Below are positions 17,416 to 25,808 of a stretch of DNA of 39,694 bases, in pieces (position 1 is the first letter of the stretch; the number at the start of each line of letters is the position of its first letter). A program made the translations under genes and the position numbers. Origin of the DNA: Candidatus Fokinia solitaria (GTDB taxonomy: Bacteria; Pseudomonadota; Alphaproteobacteria; Rickettsiales; Midichloriaceae). The stretch lies in NCBI GenBank assembly GCA_943325105.2, contig CALPOD020000010.1, positions 1-39,694 on the forward strand. Reading direction: 5' to 3'. The notes under the pieces were generated by a model. It saw only the letters and a list, made by a program, of their open reading frames with translations, was not told the DNA's origin and did no database searches.

Positions 17416-19674
17416 ATGAGTTTTTTTAGAAAAACAATCGGAACTATTGCTATATTTATATCTCTTTTTTGTATTATAGCTGTTTTAGATTACCATCCAG
17501 ATGATCCATCATACTTAAATGCCACACATAGAACAGTGAATAATATCACTTCTAAGTATGGTGCAAATATAGCTGATCCAATCGTACAAGCATTCGGCTA
17601 TGCAATTCTCATTCCATTATTATTATTTATATACTTTGGAGCTCTTGAGATACTGAAAAAAAGTATCAGAATGCTACAATTTAAAATAAGTGTTTTATTT
17701 TTAACACTGCCTATTTTCTGTTTTCTTGTAGACCTATTAGATAATAATATAATCATGGATGGTGAGTATTATCACTTTAACCTTGGTGGATATATTGGTT
17801 ATTTTTTAAAAACTGAAGCAATATATGCAAAAAAAATCAGTATTTTCATTACAATAGGTTCAATTGTATCTACAATTGTTTTATTATTTGTATTCGGATT
17901 TATAGAAATGATAATAAGCAATGTTACTACTAAGGAGAGAAGAGATTCAGCTACAAACATTAAATTACAAGGCAAAAAATTAAGAATAAGAAATTTTATT
18001 AGGAAATTCTTTGGTGAAACAAATGCAATGCCAATCAAAGATAAAGGTATTTATGATAATCAAACTGACAATGATTTCTTCACAAACAATCCTGAAATAC
18101 AATTTAAAAAGCAAAATGATTTTGCTGATAATTTTCACGATGGTAAGTTTTTTGATATAACCAAGAATCATCTAGAAGATGAAAAACAAGTAGATAAAAG
18201 TTTAGTATTTGAATCTAAAATCATATCTAATAATAATCTACAATTTGATTTAGATAAAACACAGGAAGAAAGTGTGATAGATAAAAAACCTTTCTTTAAT
18301 TTTCCCGTGATATCTGAAACAACTGCAAGTGAAATTTTGGAGCATCAAACATTATCTCAAATAGATTCTCTGAAGCCTCCGTTAAGAAGTAAAGTACAAA
18401 ATGAATATTTTTTACCTTCAACTCAAATATTGTCTGATGAGAATTCACAAAATACTTGGAAGCTTACAGAAGAAGAAATTGATACAACTAAAGCTAAACT
18501 CTTAACTGTATTAAATGATTTTGGCATTAGAGGTGTTATAACTGAAGTGTTTCATGGCCCTGTAGTAACATTATATTCTCTAGAACCTGTCTCTGGAACA
18601 AAGTCTTCAAGAGTTATAGGATTAGCAGATGATATAGCAAGATCTATGCAAGCAGCATCTGCACGTGTAGCAGTAGTACAAGGGAAAAATGCAATTGGTT
18701 TAGAATTACCAAATGAAAATCGTCAGATAATCAATCTTAAAGATCTACTTAACAGTACTGAATATAAAAACTCAGAACATCAACTACCTTTAGTATTAGG
18801 TAAAAATATTTCTGGTGAGATTGTAGTTGTTGATCTTGCAAAAATGCCTCACCTTCTTGTTGCTGGAACAACAGGCTCTGGTAAATCAGTCGCAATTCAC
18901 TCAATGATATTATCTCTTTTATATAAATATAGTCCTGATGATTGCAAATTTATTATGATAGATCCTAAAATGCTTGAGATGTCAGTATATGAAGGTATTC
19001 CTCATCTGCTTTCACCTGTAGTGACAAATCCTGAAACAGCAATAGTAACCATGCAATGGGTTGTTAAAGAGATGGGGGCTAGATATAGGGCTATGTCAAC
19101 ACTTGGAGTGCGTAACATTATCAACTACAATAAGTTAATACGAGAGGCTCAGAGCAGAAATTCTAACATAGAAAAGCGAGTACAAATAGGTTTTAATAAT
19201 GAAACAAAACAACCAATTTTTGAATCAATAGTAATACAAACTGAGATCCTGCCATATATTGTTGTGATCATAGATGAGATGGCAGATTTAATGAATGTTG
19301 CAGGAAAAGATATTGAAGTTTCAGTTCAAAGACTTGCACAGATGGCAAGAGCTGCCGGTATTCACTTGATTATGGCAACACAAAGACCTTCAGTCGATGT
19401 AATTACAGGGGTTATCAAAGCTAATCTGCCGACTAGAATAAGTTTCCAAGTTGCATCAAAATTCGACAGTCGTACAATCTTAGGAGAAATGGGAGCTGAG
19501 CAGCTTTTAGGTGCAGGAGACATGCTTTATATGATGCCTGGAGGGAAAATTGAGAGGGTACATGGCGCCTATGTAGAAGATTCAGACATAGAACGCGTTG
19601 TTAACCATGTTAAAAGTCAAAGAGATGTAGATTATGTTTACACTGTGGTCGATAGCATAAAAACTGATGAGTAA
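17416..19674 (+). CDS. ftsK: DNA translocase FtsK lacking the C-terminal gamma domain
   Basis: Septal DNA pump that clears chromosome termini during division. Four predicted membrane helices lie in the first 170 residues (about 10-27, 60-82, 90-108, 140-167), followed by a Lys/Asn/Asp-rich linker to about 340. The motor part has the alpha segment with GPVVTLYSLEPVSGTK, Walker A AGTTGSGKSV (about 482-491), Walker B VVIDEMADLM (about 615) and the ARAAGIHLIMATQRPSVDVITG segment. The protein ends at 752, soon after RVHGAYVEDSDIERVV. The winged-helix gamma domain that reads KOPS and contacts XerD, normally about 60-70 residues further on, is absent, and the following bases do not encode it in any frame I checked. 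Confidence 0.96.
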   Translation: MSFFRKTIGTIAIFISLFCIIAVLDYHPDDPSYLNATHRTVNNITSKYGANIADPIVQAFGYAILIPLLLFIYFGALEILKKSIRMLQFKISVLFLTLPIFCFLVDLLDNNIIMDGEYYHFNLGGYIGYFLKTEAIYAKKISIFITIGSIVSTIVLLFVFGFIEMIISNVTTKERRDSATNIKLQGKKLRIRNFIRKFFGETNAMPIKDKGIYDNQTDNDFFTNNPEIQFKKQNDFADNFHDGKFFDITKNHLEDEKQVDKSLVFESKIISNNNLQFDLDKTQEESVIDKKPFFNFPVISETTASEILEHQTLSQIDSLKPPLRSKVQNEYFLPSTQILSDENSQNTWKLTEEEIDTTKAKLLTVLNDFGIRGVITEVFHGPVVTLYSLEPVSGTKSSRVIGLADDIARSMQAASARVAVVQGKNAIGLELPNENRQIINLKDLLNSTEYKNSEHQLPLVLGKNISGEIVVVDLAKMPHLLVAGTTGSGKSVAIHSMILSLLYKYSPDDCKFIMIDPKMLEMSVYEGIPHLLSPVVTNPETAIVTMQWVVKEMGARYRAMSTLGVRNIINYNKLIREAQSRNSNIEKRVQIGFNNETKQPIFESIVIQTEILPYIVVIIDEMADLMNVAGKDIEVSVQRLAQMARAAGIHLIMATQRPSVDVITGVIKANLPTRISFQVASKFDSRTILGEMGAEQLLGAGDMLYMMPGGKIERVHGAYVEDSDIERVVNHVKSQRDVDYVYTVVDSIKTDE

Positions 19675-19683
19675 TAAAAGTAT

Positions 19684-19815
19684 TTATCCGATTATTGAAA
19701 AGAGCACACTTAGACCAACATTACATATGAATATGAAAATATATCCTATATTATCTGACTTTAGAAAACTCTGCTCCAATTCTATATTGTTTTCTTTTAT
19801 TTGATTTTTGTTCAT
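19684..19815 (-). CDS. Small single-membrane-span protein, unknown function
   Basis: A 43-residue open reading frame read on the minus strand from an ATG at 19815 to TAA at 19686-19684. The N-terminal half is polar and charged (MNKNQIKENNIELEQSFLKS); the C-terminal half is one hydrophobic span (IGYIFIFICNVGLSVLFSII). It is not annotatable by family. Support comes from an excellent sigma-70 promoter just upstream and from its placement in an otherwise empty gap between ftsK and rnc, converging on the ftsK stop with nine bases between. The Shine-Dalgarno is weak (GGATAG). Alternative: a small RNA from the same promoter. Confidence 0.5.
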   Translation of the reverse strand: MNKNQIKENNIELEQSFLKSDNIGYIFIFICNVGLSVLFSIIG

Positions 19816-19845
19816 TCTATCCGTAAAAAATTTGTTCAGTATATT

Positions 19846-19873
19846 TTTATAGATGAAAGTGATACTTTGTCAA
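19846..19873 (-). promoter_or_regulatory. Sigma-70 promoter upstream of the 43-residue ORF
   Basis: On the minus strand a perfect TTGACA (19873-19868) is followed after 16 bases by TATAAA (19851-19846). The predicted start lies about 24 bases before the ATG at 19815. It is the best promoter match I saw in the window. Confidence 0.6.
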
Positions 19874-19899
19874 CAAAAAAAATATTTTAATAAAAGTTG

Positions 19900-20619
19900 A
19901 TGTTAAAGAATTTATACAATAAAACTGATATATCAGAACTAGAAATAAAATTGTCATATGAGTTCAAAGATAAATCTTTATTATATGAAGCTCTAACACA
20001 TCCTAGTATTACAAAATATTCTAAAAATCAAAGTAGTTATCAAAGACTTGAGTTTTTAGGTAATAGTATTCTTGGAGCTGTGATTGCACAAATGCTTTAT
20101 CATATATTTCCAAATGCAAATGAAGGACATTTATCAATTGTACATTCTAAAATGTCAAGTACAGAAGGAATTGTTGATGCTACAAATGAACTCAATATAG
20201 GTAAGTATATCATCATAGATCCTGGTGAAGAAAAAAATAATGGACGTAATAATCCTAGAAATCTTGAGGATTGTGTTGAAGCAATTATTGGGGCAATTTT
20301 TATTGATAGTTGCTATGATCAAGCTGAACAGATGATAAAAAAATTTTGGTTAAAAAAAATCACAAATTCAAAGAATCTGCATTTAAGAGATCCAAAATCA
20401 AGATTACAAGAATTGTGTCAAAAAAATTCTAATTCAATTCCACAATATGAAACTATCTTACAGAGTGGCCCCTATCATACACCTACATTCACAATTGAAT
20501 GTAAGATAAACATAAGTGGTAATGAAAAAATTGTTACTGGCGAAGGAAAGAATAAAAAAGATGCAGAACAAAACGCTGCTTCTGAGATGTTAAAAATGAT
20601 TGATCATTTAAATTTATAA
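19900..20619 (+). CDS. rnc: Ribonuclease III with altered active-site residue
   Basis: Double-strand-specific endoribonuclease used in rRNA processing. Start ATG 19900 is chosen; a TTG at 19897 is directly before it. The 239-residue protein has the nuclease domain (about 10-160) and a double-strand RNA-binding domain (about 165-238: DPKSRLQELCQ, KNKKDAEQNAASEMLKMI). The signature reads QRLEFLGNSILG where the family has ERLEFLGDxVLG: the metal-binding Asp (D45 of E. coli) is Asn55 and E38 is Gln48. E41 (Glu51), D114 (Asp124) and E117 (Glu127) equivalents remain. The last 16 bases overlap the end of the convergent response regulator gene. Confidence 0.94.
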   Translation: MLKNLYNKTDISELEIKLSYEFKDKSLLYEALTHPSITKYSKNQSSYQRLEFLGNSILGAVIAQMLYHIFPNANEGHLSIVHSKMSSTEGIVDATNELNIGKYIIIDPGEEKNNGRNNPRNLEDCVEAIIGAIFIDSCYDQAEQMIKKFWLKKITNSKNLHLRDPKSRLQELCQKNSNSIPQYETILQSGPYHTPTFTIECKINISGNEKIVTGEGKNKKDAEQNAASEMLKMIDHLNL

Positions 20620-21311
20620 CCTATCATTCTAACTGTATGTATCAAATCTCTACCAGTCTTCATAAGATGTTTTCTCAATCTTGTGATATGCACATCAACT
20701 GTTCTCACATCAACATCAACATCATGTCCCCAAATCCTTTCTATCAACTTTTCTCTGGGGAAAACCTGGTTAGGATATTCAATAAAAGCTTGTAATAACT
20801 GGAACTCTATTGGAGATAAGTTAATCTCAAAACCATTTCTAGATACAGAAAAAGAATTAAGATCAACTTCTATATCTTCATAGCATAATTTTTGTTCAGA
20901 AAAAGCAGGTCTAATTCTTCTCAAAATAGCTTTAATACGTGCAATTAGTTCTATTGGAGAAATAGGTTTGGTGATATAGTCATCAGCCCCATGTTCTAAC
21001 CCAATAACTTTATCTAATTCTTCACCTTTAGATGAAATCATAATGATTGGTATATTTGCAGTATTTTTATCTGCACGCATTAAACTACATATTGTTGTTC
21101 CATGCATACCAGGCAACATCCAATCTACAAGCATAATGTCAGGAGATATGGACTGTGCATGATCCAAAACATTATCTCCATCACTTACTATATGCACTTC
21201 ATAACCTGCTCTAATAAGATTATATTCTATTGTTTTTGCAATTGACTTGTCATCTTCGGCAACAAGAACCTTTGCTTTAGACTTATATTTACTGTTGTTT
21301 GGTGTATCCAT
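20604..21311 (-). CDS. OmpR/PhoB-family response regulator
   Basis: A 235-residue two-domain transcription regulator. The receiver (about 13-130) has the acidic pair Asp20-Asp21, phosphorylation site Asp63 in LVDWMLPG, a Ser at about 93-94 and Lys115 in YITKPISP. The C-terminal winged helix (about 140-235) has SPIEFQLLQAFIEYP, FPREKLIERIWG, RTVDVHITRLRKHL and TVRMIGYKFK. Overall wording is closest to PhoB by eye, but no phoR, phoU or pst genes are nearby, and no sensor kinase is in the window, so I give no symbol. Its start is 17 bases downstream of nuoC, suggesting cotranscription; its 3' end overlaps rnc by 16 bases. Confidence 0.92.
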   Translation of the reverse strand: MDTPNNSKYKSKAKVLVAEDDKSIAKTIEYNLIRAGYEVHIVSDGDNVLDHAQSISPDIMLVDWMLPGMHGTTICSLMRADKNTANIPIIMISSKGEELDKVIGLEHGADDYITKPISPIELIARIKAILRRIRPAFSEQKLCYEDIEVDLNSFSVSRNGFEINLSPIEFQLLQAFIEYPNQVFPREKLIERIWGHDVDVDVRTVDVHITRLRKHLMKTGRDLIHTVRMIGYKFK

Positions 21312-21328
21312 TATAATTCCCCTCTATA

Positions 21329-21940
21329 CTATTCGTTGTTCGAATGTGCTTTTTCATCTCCAGGTAATACAAGAGTTTTTTTATCATTCCATTGGCTTTG
21401 GAATTCAAAAAACCTAAAATCTTGTTGAAGATCTACAATGTTCTGAACTACCGCATTCCTGTCATTAGTATAATGCATTTCTATATACCCAGTCAATGGA
21501 AAATCTTTACGCATTGGATGTCCAACAAAACCATAATCAGTAAAGATCCTCCTCATGTCATCATGTCCGCTGAAAATAATACCATAAAGATCCCATATCT
21601 CTCTCTCATACCAAGATGCATTTGGAAATATACTTGTTATACTTGGTATAATACTAGATTCATTGACTTGGGTTTTCAGAAGTAATCTGGAGTTGTTTTT
21701 TATACTTAGAAAATTGTATATTAATTCAAATCTTTTTTCATTATTGGGATAATCCACGCAGCAAATACTTATTAGTATTTCCATGGAAATCAACTGATCT
21801 TCTCGGATTTTTGAAACAACTTTTAAGATATCATCAACAGTTAATGAGCCAATAACGCAATTTTCTTCTCTGCAATTAATTTTGATCTCTTGATTATATT
21901 GTGATTTTAAGTGTTCGTATAAAAAATGGTTTGATTCCAT
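21329..21940 (-). CDS. nuoC: NADH-quinone oxidoreductase subunit C
   Basis: Peripheral-arm subunit (30 kDa type) of respiratory complex I. The 203-residue protein carries the family signature [42 protein letters not shown] (about 112-150) and the following Q-rich C-terminal helix region. Normal length for the alphaproteobacterial subunit. It is isolated: nuoA, nuoB and nuoD, its usual neighbours, are absent. A response regulator gene follows closely and a beta-barrel gene diverges from it after 56 bases. Confidence 0.95.
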   Translation of the reverse strand: [203 protein letters not shown]

Positions 21941-21996
21941 TATAAAATAAATATATATTCATTACGAATTCTACCATATAAAATATAAAAATAAAA

Positions 21997-22761
21997 ATGT
22001 TTAATCGTTATTCAAAAATTCAAAAATTTTATGTATTATGTTTTACATTATTATTTTCTCTTATCCATTTAAGTAATCTTTGTAATGCTGAAGACTATTA
22101 TGGTAATTTAAGCTTTGGTAAAGGAATAATTTTGCAAGATACTTATAATATTGGATTTGATCCAAAGTATCCATATAATTTTTCTAGTAATTTTGCTAAA
22201 GGATCAATCGGTATTGGAAAACATATAAGTAAAAATATTGATTTAGAATTAGAAGTCTCAAGATTTTCAGATTTAAAGCATAATTACAAGGGGGTAGTAC
22301 AATATCTTTCAGGTAAACTACAGCTGATAACTCAAAATATCACCTCTAAACAAAAAATACATACAAGTCTAATTTTAATTGGTGGTAAATATAAGAAAAC
22401 TACAGAGTTTTTCGATAAAGATTCGGCATTTTATATGAAATTAGGATTAGGTATTGCTTTTAACAAAAATGGTGATTTTGAAAGCAAGGTAGGAAATGCA
22501 TATACACTTATTGTTCCAGGCTATACAAAAAAGAATTTAGCTTTTAATGGAGGAATTGGTTTTCACAAAACTATTAACCAAATAACTTATGGTTTCGGAT
22601 ATGATCTATACAGCATTGGTTCATTTAAAACTCAAGACAAACAAATTTTAAAAGATATAGAAAATAATACTTTCCACACAGAAGAAAATAATGAAGGAAA
22701 GATGTTGAAACCTAACATTATCATGCATACTCTAAGTGTAAGCATTGCATTTGATTTTTAA
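21997..22761 (+). CDS. Predicted outer-membrane beta-barrel surface protein
   Basis: The 254-residue protein has an N-terminal signal peptide (hydrophobic stretch FYVLCFTLLFSLIHL, likely cut after NLCNA at about residue 31). The remainder alternates short polar and hydrophobic strands (YYGNLSFGKG, SKNIDLELEVSRF, YMKLGLGIAFNKNGD, ITYGFGYDLYSIG) and ends with a strand closing in Phe (LSVSIAFDF), as in barrel proteins recognised by BamA. This resembles the small opacity/P44-Msp2-like barrels common on Rickettsiales surfaces, but I cannot identify the exact family. Gene is 56 bases from divergent nuoC; a GS-like gene follows after 39 bases. Confidence 0.75.
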   Translation: MFNRYSKIQKFYVLCFTLLFSLIHLSNLCNAEDYYGNLSFGKGIILQDTYNIGFDPKYPYNFSSNFAKGSIGIGKHISKNIDLELEVSRFSDLKHNYKGVVQYLSGKLQLITQNITSKQKIHTSLILIGGKYKKTTEFFDKDSAFYMKLGLGIAFNKNGDFESKVGNAYTLIVPGYTKKNLAFNGGIGFHKTINQITYGFGYDLYSIGSFKTQDKQILKDIENNTFHTEENNEGKMLKPNIIMHTLSVSIAFDF

Positions 22762-22800
22762 ATATAAAATCTTGTGTCAAATATAAACAAGTAATGTATT

Positions 22801-23637
22801 GTGCAAGAAAAAATTAATCAGATTCTTAATAAATTTCATGAGAATTCTTTATATCCTGCATTTGGAGTTGAAATAGAATTTTATATTATTGGTAAAGGTT
22901 GTGAGGAAGATATAAATAAGATAGTCTCTCAAATATCAAATATTATAGGATTAGAAGTACAAAATGAAAAAGGTTATAGACAATATGAAATAGCTTCTGA
23001 TACATATCATAACTTATATGATCTAATAAATTTTGTTGAAAATTTTAAAGAAAAGATCGTAAATATTAATTCTCTCAATCATCAGATAGAAATCACTTTT
23101 AGACCTAAGCCATATAAAGATGATTATGGATCTGGAATGCATCTACATATGAGTCTAATTGATTCTTATGGTATAAATCTTTTCAATAACTGCAATGAAA
23201 TATTGGAAAATAAAATATTAATGAATGCAATTGGTGGAATTCTAGAGCTGTTAAATCAATCACTATATATGCTTACTGGTGATGATGAATCTGAGTTTGA
23301 AAGATTGAACATTTGTTGTATGTCTCCAACAAACATTAGTTGGGGGAAAAACAACAGGACTACTGCAATTAGAATTCCTGATTCTTCACCGTTTAATAGA
23401 AATAGGAGGATAGAATTTAGAGTACCATCAGCACAATCTGAAATATTATCAGTTGTGTTATTCCTATTGACATCTACTCTTTATGGTATAAAGCATTCAG
23501 CAAAGCCTTCAAGTTGTATTTATGGTAATGCAGATAGTGATATTTATAATTTAGAAAAAATACATAGTAATTTAAAAGATGCTAAAAATGGTTTTCATTT
23601 TTGGGAAATATTTGAAGAGATATGCAGAAGTACATAA
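22801..23637 (+). CDS. Glutamine synthetase-like catalytic domain protein, N-terminal domain missing
   Basis: 278 residues from a GTG start; an in-frame TAA at 22792-22794 rules out a longer N-terminus. The sequence is that of a GS catalytic barrel only: FGVEIEFYI (Glu24, Glu26), an EKGYRQYEIA pair (Glu56, Glu63), GSGMHLHMSL (His114), NRTTAIRIP (Arg186) and RRIEFRVPS (Glu205, Arg207), matching the metal, ATP and glutamate ligands of GS I. The N-terminal beta-grasp domain of full-length GS (about 100 residues, supplying Asp50 to the neighbouring subunit) is absent; family members are 440-470 residues. It overlaps ftsQ by 16 bases. Likely a related gamma-glutamyl ligase or a degraded GS; function unknown. 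Confidence 0.82.
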   Translation: MQEKINQILNKFHENSLYPAFGVEIEFYIIGKGCEEDINKIVSQISNIIGLEVQNEKGYRQYEIASDTYHNLYDLINFVENFKEKIVNINSLNHQIEITFRPKPYKDDYGSGMHLHMSLIDSYGINLFNNCNEILENKILMNAIGGILELLNQSLYMLTGDDESEFERLNICCMSPTNISWGKNNRTTAIRIPDSSPFNRNRRIEFRVPSAQSEILSVVLFLLTSTLYGIKHSAKPSSCIYGNADSDIYNLEKIHSNLKDAKNGFHFWEIFEEICRST

Positions 23638-24389
23638 AATATGTTGGGGAAACGAAAAACTTAAAAGATAATACAAGAAGATTAAAATTCATTAGATTCA
23701 ATATAAAATATCTTTTGAGGTCTTTCTATCTTATTTTACTTTTGAGTATTGGAATTGCTTTTTACACAAATAATAACTGGAAATCTCATTTTCTAATTGA
23801 TGTAAAAACAAATTTTGATGTTGAGGAAAATATAAATAATGCAGAAGAGTTTCTTACTGATTTACATAATAAATATTTGTGGAATATCGATATTGAAAAA
23901 GTTAGAAAAGAGGTCTTAACTTTGACAAAGTTAAAAAATATAGGGGTAAAAATTATTTTACCAAATATTGTTTATATATCAGCTTTCAAAAGAAAGCCTT
24001 ATGCTATTTGGTGGGATTACAAAAAGTTTTATTTAGTTGATGATGAAGGAATAATATTAAGTGATAATATAACTGAAGAAGAGAAAAAAAAATACATTTT
24101 AGTTGTTGGAGAAAATGCGATTGATAATCTTGGGAAAATCATCACAATACTTAGTGAAACTAAACAAAATGGTAAAGTTGCTTCTATTAGATTTATTGGT
24201 CAGCGAAGATGGGATTTAGTTTTAAATAATGGTATAATCTTGAAATTGCCAGAGAAAAACGAATTATCTTCCATCAATTTATTTGAAATCCTTTTAGAGC
24301 TAAATATTAACTTGATTGATGATCATTCAATTATTGATATGAGATTAGCCCCAGAAAAAGTATTTATAACAAATAATAAAAAACATTAG
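23622..24389 (+). CDS. ftsQ: Cell division protein FtsQ
   Basis: Inner-membrane bitopic protein of the divisome that connects the cytoplasmic ring with the periplasmic FtsBL complex. The 255-residue protein has a basic cytoplasmic N-terminus, one membrane span (about 34-50, SFYLILLLSIGIAFY), a POTRA domain (about 68-130, including WNIDIEKVRKEVL and KRKPYAIWWDYKKFYLVDDEGIIL) and a C-terminal FtsQ domain. It begins within the end of the GS-like gene and is directly followed by ftsA, the usual ftsQ-ftsA pair. Confidence 0.9.
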   Translation: MQKYIKYVGETKNLKDNTRRLKFIRFNIKYLLRSFYLILLLSIGIAFYTNNNWKSHFLIDVKTNFDVEENINNAEEFLTDLHNKYLWNIDIEKVRKEVLTLTKLKNIGVKIILPNIVYISAFKRKPYAIWWDYKKFYLVDDEGIILSDNITEEEKKKYILVVGENAIDNLGKIITILSETKQNGKVASIRFIGQRRWDLVLNNGIILKLPEKNELSSINLFEILLELNINLIDDHSIIDMRLAPEKVFITNNKKH

Positions 24390-25616
24390 ATGTTAAAAAA
24401 CAAAGTAAATATTGTAACAATTCTTGATATTTGTAGTACAAAAGTCGTATGCGTAATAGCTAAACTGATGCATAATAAAAAATATGATGTCATAGGTATA
24501 GGTTATACAAGGGCAGAAGGTATAAAATCAGGTATGATTTCAGATATCTCTCTCGCTCAGAATTCAATCATCAGTGCAGTATCTGCTGCAGAAAAAATGG
24601 CTGGTACAAAAGCAACTAGAGCCTACATCACTATTTCATCCAATAGTTTATTATCTCATCATATAGTAACTCAAATTGCTGTTACAGGAAAAGATATCAC
24701 AAACAAAGATTTAAATAAGCTATCGTTAGATGCCATTCAGATATGTAAGAATCAACAATTGGAGATAATACATACCTTTGCTTGTGATTATATTTTAGAT
24801 GATAACCGTGGCATATTAAATCCTATAGGTATGTATGGTAATAAGCTTGCGTGTAGATTTCATATTTTATCTGCACCATCAAATAATCTCTTAAATTTAC
24901 ATAATTGCATAATTAAAGCAGGATTGGAAATAGAAAACTATGTATCAGCAGCATATGCAGCAGGTCTTGCATGCCTTACAAAGGATGACATTGAAACAGG
25001 TGTAACATTAATAGATTTTGGTGCGGGAGTTACATCATTTGCAATTTTTGAAAATGATCAACTAGTTTATGCAGATGCCATACCAATTGGTGGAAATCAC
25101 ATTACAAGTGATATTGCAAAAATGTTATGTTTAACAATAAGTGAATCAGAGAGAATAAAAAATCTATATGGTGGAGTTATTCCAACAGATTTAGATTTAA
25201 ATGAGATAATAGATGTTAAGATGGAAAATGATGATGATCATCACGACATCAACAGAGCACAATTGATTGAAATAATTCAGGCTAGAATTGAAGAGATTAT
25301 ACAAATAATAGAAGATAAATTAAGAAACTACAGCATTACAAATAATAACAAAATTGTAATTACAGGAGGGGTTGCAAGAACTCTAAGACTAAAAGAATTC
25401 TTAGCACATAGATTAAAAGCTAAAGTTTTGATAGGTTATCCAAAAAAAATCTCCACAATGAATAATCAGAATAATAGTTTAGAGCTTTCTACAGCATTAG
25501 GTGTTCTTAGTCATATTAATGATAATATAATGAGCGCTGTTATGGATGGCTTTGATCAAAAAAACAACACTCATTTAAAGAATTTAATTTCTTGGTTTAA
25601 AAAAACATTTCTCTAA
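24390..25616 (+). CDS. ftsA: Cell division protein FtsA
   Basis: Actin-like ATPase that tethers FtsZ to the membrane. The 408-residue protein has the ATP-binding motifs: LDICSTKVVCVIAKL in phosphate loop 1, LIDFGAGVTSFAIFEN (phosphate 2), and ITGGVARTLRLKEFLAHR (adenosine motif). The 1C subdomain lies between (about 85-165). The C-terminal end (LISWFKKTFL) is an amphipathic basic helix of the type that binds membrane. ftsQ stop and ftsA start abut; ftsZ is not downstream. Confidence 0.95.
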   Translation: MLKNKVNIVTILDICSTKVVCVIAKLMHNKKYDVIGIGYTRAEGIKSGMISDISLAQNSIISAVSAAEKMAGTKATRAYITISSNSLLSHHIVTQIAVTGKDITNKDLNKLSLDAIQICKNQQLEIIHTFACDYILDDNRGILNPIGMYGNKLACRFHILSAPSNNLLNLHNCIIKAGLEIENYVSAAYAAGLACLTKDDIETGVTLIDFGAGVTSFAIFENDQLVYADAIPIGGNHITSDIAKMLCLTISESERIKNLYGGVIPTDLDLNEIIDVKMENDDDHHDINRAQLIEIIQARIEEIIQIIEDKLRNYSITNNNKIVITGGVARTLRLKEFLAHRLKAKVLIGYPKKISTMNNQNNSLELSTALGVLSHINDNIMSAVMDGFDQKNNTHLKNLISWFKKTFL

Positions 25617-25618
25617 TG

Positions 25619-25634
25619 TACAACACCGGTTGTA
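25619..25634. other. Short hairpin just after ftsA
   Basis: TACAAC and GTTGTA frame an ACCG tetraloop, two bases after the ftsA stop. There is no T-run behind it, so it is not a classical terminator; it could stabilise the ftsQA message end. Confidence 0.3.
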
Positions 25635-25808
25635 TTAATCAATTCGCAATATATTACATCTAAGATATCAGAGAGTGTATTATAACTTTTTTTGTATTAC
25701 ATGTCAAGAAAACGGTTTGCTTGTTTGATAGTATATTTTTATTGTATTTCTTAAAATTACACGATAAAATAATTTTTATATCTACTAATTTTTGGTAATA
25801 GAGGTTAA

